DNA of 10,138 nucleotides from Actinomycetes bacterium. GTDB lineage: Bacteria; Actinomycetota; Actinomycetes; Mycobacteriales; Mycobacteriaceae. The stretch covers positions 1 to 10,138 of the forward strand of contig JAEZDV010000340.1 in NCBI GenBank assembly GCA_023417985.1. The letters are read 5' to 3'. This document shows, one piece after another, positions 6,390 through 10,138 of this stretch; the first letter of the stretch is position 1; each line of letters begins with the position of its first letter. The position numbers and the translations under genes were made by a program. Below the pieces are notes generated by a model. The model did not search any database. It saw only the letters and a list, made by a program, of their open reading frames with translations, and was not told the origin of the DNA.

Positions 6390-7322
6390 TCATCTCGCGC
6401 GCGGATGCGCCCCCGCCCACACCTCACGAAGCGCACCCACTGTGACCTGCGTATATATCTGGGTGGTTGTCACAGAAGCATGCCCCAGTAACTCCTGCAC
6501 CACCCGTACGTCGGCGCCGCCGTCGAGAAGATGGGTGGCGAAGGAGTGGCGAAGGGTGTGAGGTGAGACATTCGCGTCGATTTTCGCGCGTTCCGCGGTG
6601 GCGCGCAGGACGGTCCAGGCGCTCTGCCGGGACAGCCTGCCGCCGCGCGCGTTGAGGAAGAGTGCGGGGGTGCGTCCTCCCGCGAGGACGGGCCGGCCTC
6701 GCACCAGATAGGCGTCCAGCGCCGCCAGCGCGGGTCGCCCGACGGGAACGAGGCGTTGCTTCCCGCCCTTGCCCCGGAGCAGGGCGGCACGCGTGTCGGT
6801 GTCGATGTCGTCCACGTCGAGTCCGACCGCCTCGGAAATCCGGGCTCCGGTGGAATACAGCACTTCGAGCAGTGCCCGGTCGCGCAGGCCGCGCGGGCCG
6901 TCCGCTTCCCCGCCGGCTGCGTCGAGGAGCGCGGTGACCTGGTCGACGGTCAGCGATTTCGGAAGTCGCCGCCCCGGGCTCGGGGGGCTGACGGTGCGGG
7001 CGACGTCCACGGATGTGTGCCCTTCCGCCGCGGCGAACCGGTGCAGGCCCCGAACCGCGATCAGTGCGCGCGCCACCGACCCGGCGGCGAGAGCGGGATG
7101 CCCCACGTCGGGGTCGCCGCGGCGGAGCGCGACCCCGAAGTCTGCGATGTGCTGTTCCTCGACGGCAGCGAGATCGTCGATGCCGTGCTCGGTGAGATAG
7201 GCGAGGTACCGGGTCAGATCACGGCGGTACGCGGCGAGTGTGTTGGCCACGGCACCGCGTTCGACGATGAGGTGGTCGAGATAGGCGTCGAGTTGTCGTG
7301 CGAGCCCGCTCTCGGAGTTCAC
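6390..7322 (-). CDS. xerD: Site-specific tyrosine recombinase XerD
   Basis: A 310-aa tyrosine recombinase that, with XerC, resolves chromosome dimers at dif during division. An N-terminal SAM-like core-binding domain (about 5-100, YLDHLIVERGAVANTLAAYRRDL) is followed by the catalytic domain with all active-site residues. These are Arg161 (STGARISE), Lys185 (GKGGKQRLVP), His255 and Arg258 (PHTLRHSFATHLL), His281 (LLGHASVTTTQIYT) and nucleophile Tyr290. Their spacings (24, 3, 23 and 9 between the relevant pairs) equal those of E. coli XerD. The GTG start at 7320-7322 shares a GTGA with the Nudix stop; an open frame continuing to 7733 lies inside the Nudix gene and is rejected. XerD rather than XerC is inferred from the Nudix-xerD-parA-scp context (Rv1701 position). 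No dif-like site was seen nearby. Confidence 0.94.
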   Translation of the reverse strand: MNSESGLARQLDAYLDHLIVERGAVANTLAAYRRDLTRYLAYLTEHGIDDLAAVEEQHIADFGVALRRGDPDVGHPALAAGSVARALIAVRGLHRFAAAEGHTSVDVARTVSPPSPGRRLPKSLTVDQVTALLDAAGGEADGPRGLRDRALLEVLYSTGARISEAVGLDVDDIDTDTRAALLRGKGGKQRLVPVGRPALAALDAYLVRGRPVLAGGRTPALFLNARGGRLSRQSAWTVLRATAERAKIDANVSPHTLRHSFATHLLDGGADVRVVQELLGHASVTTTQIYTQVTVGALREVWAGAHPRAR

Positions 7323-7948
7323 CGCGCGGCGCGGGTACGAGCGAACGCGCTCGGGCGGTCCGGCCAGGCAGCGTCGGGGGCGCGGAGGTATCGCCCGCCG
7401 GTGGCGCGGGTGGCAGCGAACGCCAGAATGCCCGACACCGCAGTGGCATTGACGATGTCGCCGCGCAACGCCATCGCGACGGCTTCGTCGAGGGAAACGA
7501 ACTCCACTTCGAGGTCGGCCTCTTCGTGGACCGGGTCCGGGCGGTCGACGGAACTGAGCCCACGCGCGCCGAAGACCCGCACCGCCTCGTCGGTGAACCC
7601 CGGCGACAGCGCGATGTCGACGAGCACTTCCCACTCGGCGGCCGCGAGCCCGGTCTCCTCGGCCAGTTCGCGTCGGGCCGTGTCGAGCGGATTCTCCCCG
7701 GGTGCGTCGAGCAGTCCGGCGGGCAGTTCCCACAGGCGCCGGCCCAGCGGATGCCGGTATTGATTCACGAGTACTACCCGGTCCTGGTCGTCGACGGCGA
7801 CGACCGCCACCGCCCCGTGGTGCTCGACGACTTCCCGTTCGGCGGTCTGCCCACCGGGCATGACCACCTCGTCGACGCGCAGCGACACGATGGCGCCGGT
7901 GTAGATCCGTCTGCTGGACTCGGTGCTGAATTCGTGTCGCTGCGCCAT
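7319..7948 (-). CDS. Nudix hydrolase, ADP-ribose pyrophosphatase type
   Basis: A 209-aa Nudix enzyme predicted to split ADP-ribose into AMP and ribose-5-phosphate using divalent metal. The Nudix box spans about 78-101, with GLLDAPGE and the metal-binding helix RRELAEETGL (Glu94, Glu97, Glu98). The upstream block VVLVNQYRHPLGRRLWELPAG and downstream SPGFTDE are typical of ADP-ribose pyrophosphatases such as Rv1700 (about 207 aa), which has the same neighbours. The loop between the first Gly and the first Glu is one residue longer than the generic GX5E pattern; I recall the same in Rv1700. The ATG at 7946-7948 lies 4 nt after the pyrG stop, without a strong Shine-Dalgarno, so coupling to pyrG is likely. 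The C-terminal ~25 residues are a non-conserved, Arg/Ala-rich tail. The exact substrate is inferred from family resemblance. Confidence 0.9.
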   Translation of the reverse strand: MAQRHEFSTESSRRIYTGAIVSLRVDEVVMPGGQTAEREVVEHHGAVAVVAVDDQDRVVLVNQYRHPLGRRLWELPAGLLDAPGENPLDTARRELAEETGLAAAEWEVLVDIALSPGFTDEAVRVFGARGLSSVDRPDPVHEEADLEVEFVSLDEAVAMALRGDIVNATAVSGILAFAATRATGGRYLRAPDAAWPDRPSAFARTRAAR

Positions 7949-7952
7949 CGAG

Positions 7953-9707
7953 TTACTCGGCGTCGCCGGAACCGGAACCGGAAGCGGACGAGACCGGCTC
8001 CGCGGTCGACGCGGTGCTACCACCGTGCACGTCGACGGGCAGCCGCTCGGCGGCCTTGTATTCCAATGCCGCGGCGATCAGACCGGCGAACAGCGGGTGC
8101 GGGCGGGTCGGGCGGCTCTTGAGTTCGGGATGTGCCTGGGTGGCGACGAAGTAGGGGTGGGTGCTCGCGGGGTACTCCACGAACTCCACGAGGCGGCCGT
8201 CGGGTGAGGTCCCCGAGAACACCAGACCCGACTTCGCGATCTCCTCGCGGTAGGCGTTGTTGACCTCGAAGCGGTGCCGGTGCCGCTCGGAGACGTGCTC
8301 GGAGCCGTACGCCTTCGCGACGACCGAGCCCTTCTTCAGCGTCGCCGGGTACGCGCCGAGCCGCATCGTTCCACCGAGGTCGGCTTCACCTGCGACGGCC
8401 TGTTCCTGATCGGCCATCGTCGAGATCACCGGGGCGGTGGTGTCGGGGTCGAACTCGGTCGAGGACGCGTCGGTGATGCCGACCGACCGCGCCGCTTCGA
8501 TGACCACGCCCTGCAGTCCGAGGCACAGGCCGAGCAGCGGGATCTTCCGGACGCGGGCGAACCGGATCGCGCCGAGCTTGCCTTCGATGCCGCGGATGCC
8601 GAACCCGCCGGGGATCAGCACGGCGTCGACGTCGCCGAGGTGCTTCTCGGCACCGGCCTCGGTTTCGCATTCGTCGGAGGCGACCCAGCGGATCTTGACC
8701 TTGGCGCGGTGCGCGAACCCACCGGCCCGCAGTGCCTCGGTCACCGACAGGTAGGCGTCGGGCAGATCGATGTACTTGCCGACGAGTGCGACCTCGACGG
8801 TCTCCCGGGGGTTGTGGACGCGCTCGAGCAGGTCGCCCCACACCGTCCAGTCGACATCGCGGAACGGCAGTCCGAGCTGGCGCACGACGTAGGCGTCGAG
8901 ACCTTCGCTGTGGAGGACCTTCGGGATGTCGTAGATGCTCGGGGCGTCGGGGCACGAGATGCATCCGGCAAGGTCGACGTCGCACATCAGCGAGATCTTG
9001 GCTTTGAGCGACGCCGGGACGTCCCGGTCGCAGCGCAGCACGAGTGCGTCGGGCTGGATGCCGATGTTGCGCAGAGCGGCAACCGAGTGCTGGGTGGGCT
9101 TGGTCTTCAGCTCACCGGACGGGCCGAGGTACGGCACCAGCGAGACGTGGAGGAAGAAGCAGTTGTCGCGGCCGACCTCGTGGCGGACCTGCCGGGCGGC
9201 TTCGAGGAACGGCTGGGACTCGATGTCGCCGACGGTGCCGCCGATTTCGGTGATCACCACGTCGGGGATCTGGCCGTCGTTGTCGGGTGCGGCCATCGCG
9301 AGGATGCGTCGTTTGATCTCGTCGGTGATGTGCGGGATCACCTGGACGGTGTCGCCGAGGTATTCGCCGCGACGTTCCTTGGCGATGACCGTCGAATAGA
9401 CCTGCCCGGTGGTGACGTTCGCGTCGGCGCTGAGGTCGCGGTCGAGGAAGCGCTCGTAGTGGCCCACGTCCAGGTCGGTTTCGGCGCCGTCCTCGGTGAC
9501 GAAGACCTCGCCGTGCTGGAACGGGTTCATGGTGCCGGGATCGACGTTGAGGTACGGGTCCAGCTTCTGCATCGTGACCCGCATTCCGCGGGCGGTGAGC
9601 AGCGCTCCCAGGCTCGACGCGGTGAGACCTTTGCCGAGCGAGGACGCGACGCCCCCGCTGACGAAGATGTGCTTGGTAGCGGTACGCGAATGGCGTGACT
9701 GTGGCAA
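7953..9707 (-). CDS. pyrG: CTP synthase
   Basis: A 584-aa enzyme that aminates UTP to CTP with ATP and glutamine, the last step of pyrimidine nucleotide synthesis. The N-terminal synthetase domain (about 12-280) has the P-loop GGVASSLGKG (18-27), KLDPYLNVDPGTM (48-60) and EIGGTVGDIES (154-164). The C-terminal class I glutamine amidotransferase domain has the oxyanion-side PGGFG (366-370), nucleophile Cys395 in GLCLGLQ, and the His526/Glu528 pair in TQAHPELKSRP. The last ~25 residues are a Ser/Gly/Ala-rich tail beyond the enzyme core. The start is TTG at 9705-9707 with GGGAG 5 nt upstream; no ATG or GTG fits, and the conserved sequence begins at residue 11, as in mycobacterial PyrG. Forms a tight unit with the Nudix and xerD genes. 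Sure identification. Confidence 0.98.
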   Translation of the reverse strand: MPQSRHSRTATKHIFVSGGVASSLGKGLTASSLGALLTARGMRVTMQKLDPYLNVDPGTMNPFQHGEVFVTEDGAETDLDVGHYERFLDRDLSADANVTTGQVYSTVIAKERRGEYLGDTVQVIPHITDEIKRRILAMAAPDNDGQIPDVVITEIGGTVGDIESQPFLEAARQVRHEVGRDNCFFLHVSLVPYLGPSGELKTKPTQHSVAALRNIGIQPDALVLRCDRDVPASLKAKISLMCDVDLAGCISCPDAPSIYDIPKVLHSEGLDAYVVRQLGLPFRDVDWTVWGDLLERVHNPRETVEVALVGKYIDLPDAYLSVTEALRAGGFAHRAKVKIRWVASDECETEAGAEKHLGDVDAVLIPGGFGIRGIEGKLGAIRFARVRKIPLLGLCLGLQGVVIEAARSVGITDASSTEFDPDTTAPVISTMADQEQAVAGEADLGGTMRLGAYPATLKKGSVVAKAYGSEHVSERHRHRFEVNNAYREEIAKSGLVFSGTSPDGRLVEFVEYPASTHPYFVATQAHPELKSRPTRPHPLFAGLIAAALEYKAAERLPVDVHGGSTASTAEPVSSASGSGSGDAE

Positions 9708-9901
9708 AAGAGCTCCCGTGACGTCAGGTGCAGGGCTTTTGGACTGATGGTGATGCAGCTGGGGCCTGCCGACCCACGGAACTTCACGGTAACACCTATT
9801 GCGGCCGGGGCGTACTCGACTCGCCCGTATCGGACTCCGGTGCTGTGGACGTCACAATTTCCGGACGGCGCCCGGACGTGTGCAGCGACGAACTCGGACG
9901 C
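9708..9901 (-). promoter_or_regulatory. mctB-pyrG intergenic region with candidate pyrG promoter
   Basis: This 194-nt stretch between the mctB stop and pyrG start has no gene. On the minus strand, TACCGT (plus-strand 9786-9791) in GTGTTACCGTGAAG fits the TAnnnT -10 pattern and would give a leader of about 70 nt; the -35 is unclear. An 8-bp palindrome TGACGTCA (9719-9726) lies just before the pyrG Shine-Dalgarno, and a second TGACGT occurs near 9848-9853. An imperfect hairpin (TCCGGG...TCCGGA, about 9860-9876) follows mctB but has no T-run, so it is a weak terminator candidate. Which of these matters is not decided by sequence alone. Confidence 0.28.
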
Positions 9902-10138
9902 TCACCGCGCCGACGATCCGACGGTGACGGCACTCGCGCCGGGGCCGGTGCCGTAGCGTCCGGCACCGCCGTCGAGCTGTTCACGCAACCCGAGAACGGT
10001 GGTGATCCGTCCCGCTTCACGATCGAGATTGTCCACGGTGGACAACCCGGAGGACAACGCCGCATCGGCACGCACCACCGCGACAGCGCCGTTTCCGACC
10101 GCCGCGCCGGGCCGTCCGGCGAGGACGGCCCCCGCCCC
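9902..10138 (-). CDS. mctB: MctB-like copper transport outer-membrane protein, C-terminal part
   Basis: Partial: 78 residues plus TGA stop (9902-9904); the frame is open to the window edge, so the start and roughly three quarters of the protein lie beyond 10138. The translation reads from AVLAGRPGAAVGNGAVAVVR through SSGLSTVDNLDREAGRITTV to LREQLDGGAGRYGTGPGASA and then VTVGSSAR. The blocks LSTVDN, GRITTVLGL-REQLDG and YGTGPGA match my memory of the C-terminus of the MctB family (Rv1698, DUF3186), proposed to limit intracellular copper in mycobacteria. Position directly upstream of pyrG is the same as in M. tuberculosis. No start codon lies inside the window in this frame, so length-based gene finding misses it. 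Assignment is by motif memory and gene order. Confidence 0.82.
   Translation of the reverse strand, partial: GAGAVLAGRPGAAVGNGAVAVVRADAALSSGLSTVDNLDREAGRITTVLGLREQLDGGAGRYGTGPGASAVTVGSSAR

Noticed and set aside
4273..6561. 762-codon open frame on the plus strand
   Set aside because: It runs antisense through scpB, scpA and parA, whose motifs are intact. Its composition (runs of R, G, D, V without family motifs) is that of a complementary-frame shadow common in high-GC DNA.
7323..7733. 137-codon upstream extension of the xerD frame
   Set aside because: It is an alternative frame inside the Nudix gene; the GTG at 7320-7322 gives a normal XerD length and a GTGA coupling junction.
6756..7763. 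335-codon plus-strand open frame over xerD and the Nudix gene
   Set aside because: Antisense to two genes with complete catalytic motifs; Ser/Arg-rich ending is typical of shadow frames.
8274..9698. 474-codon plus-strand open frame over pyrG
   Set aside because: Antisense to a fully conserved CTP synthase; no motif recognised.
9781..9800. Possible parS or dif site
   Set aside because: The TTCACGGTAAC stretch only partly resembles parS (TTTCACGTGAAA core) and is not palindromic. No dif-like 28-mer was seen near xerD.
9860..9876. Possible mctB terminator hairpin
   Set aside because: Imperfect short stem with a wobble pair, followed by AAATTGTGAC rather than a U-tract.

Overview
The window looks like a chromosomal housekeeping region of a high-GC actinobacterium of the order Mycobacteriales, most likely Rhodococcus or a close relative. 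This rests on the strong G/C bias at third codon positions, frequent GTG starts, the close resemblance of the proteins to mycobacterial ones as I remember them, and the gene order. That order (mctB-pyrG-Nudix-xerD, then parA-scpA-scpB-pseudouridine synthase-cmk-der) matches M. tuberculosis Rv1698-Rv1701 plus Rv1708-Rv1713. The species is inferred; no database was searched. Every gene I can support lies on the minus strand, so transcription runs from high to low coordinates.

In transcription order, positions 10138-9902 hold the C-terminal 78 codons of a MctB-like copper-transport protein whose start lies outside the window. A 194-base spacer (9708-9901) follows. Then comes a tight cluster: pyrG (CTP synthase, TTG start), a Nudix hydrolase of the ADP-ribose pyrophosphatase type, and xerD (tyrosine recombinase). 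The spacing is 4 nt, then a 4-nt stop/start overlap. A 164-base spacer (6226-6389) carries a candidate promoter, an 18-bp palindrome and short direct repeats. A second cluster follows: parA, scpA, scpB, rluB-like, cmk and der. Junctions are +3 nt, 4-nt overlap, +10 nt, 4-nt overlap and 4-nt overlap, which points to one translationally coupled operon. After a 103-base spacer with a good -10 element, the window ends inside a tRNA-Pro(GGG) gene.

Functionally the region joins chromosome maintenance (XerD dimer resolution, ParA partition ATPase, ScpA/ScpB condensin partners) with nucleotide supply (CTP synthase, CMP kinase) and ribosome maturation (23S pseudouridine synthase, Der GTPase). All catalytic motifs I could check are intact. 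I found no pseudogenes, insertion sequences, CRISPR arrays, phage genes or plus-strand genes.

I see no new defence or mobile system here. The most unusual element is a long, basic, repetitive N-terminal extension of the pseudouridine synthase, encoded by a 36-bp tandem repeat in which two neighbouring copies are almost identical. The 5' region of parA is the best regulatory candidate.
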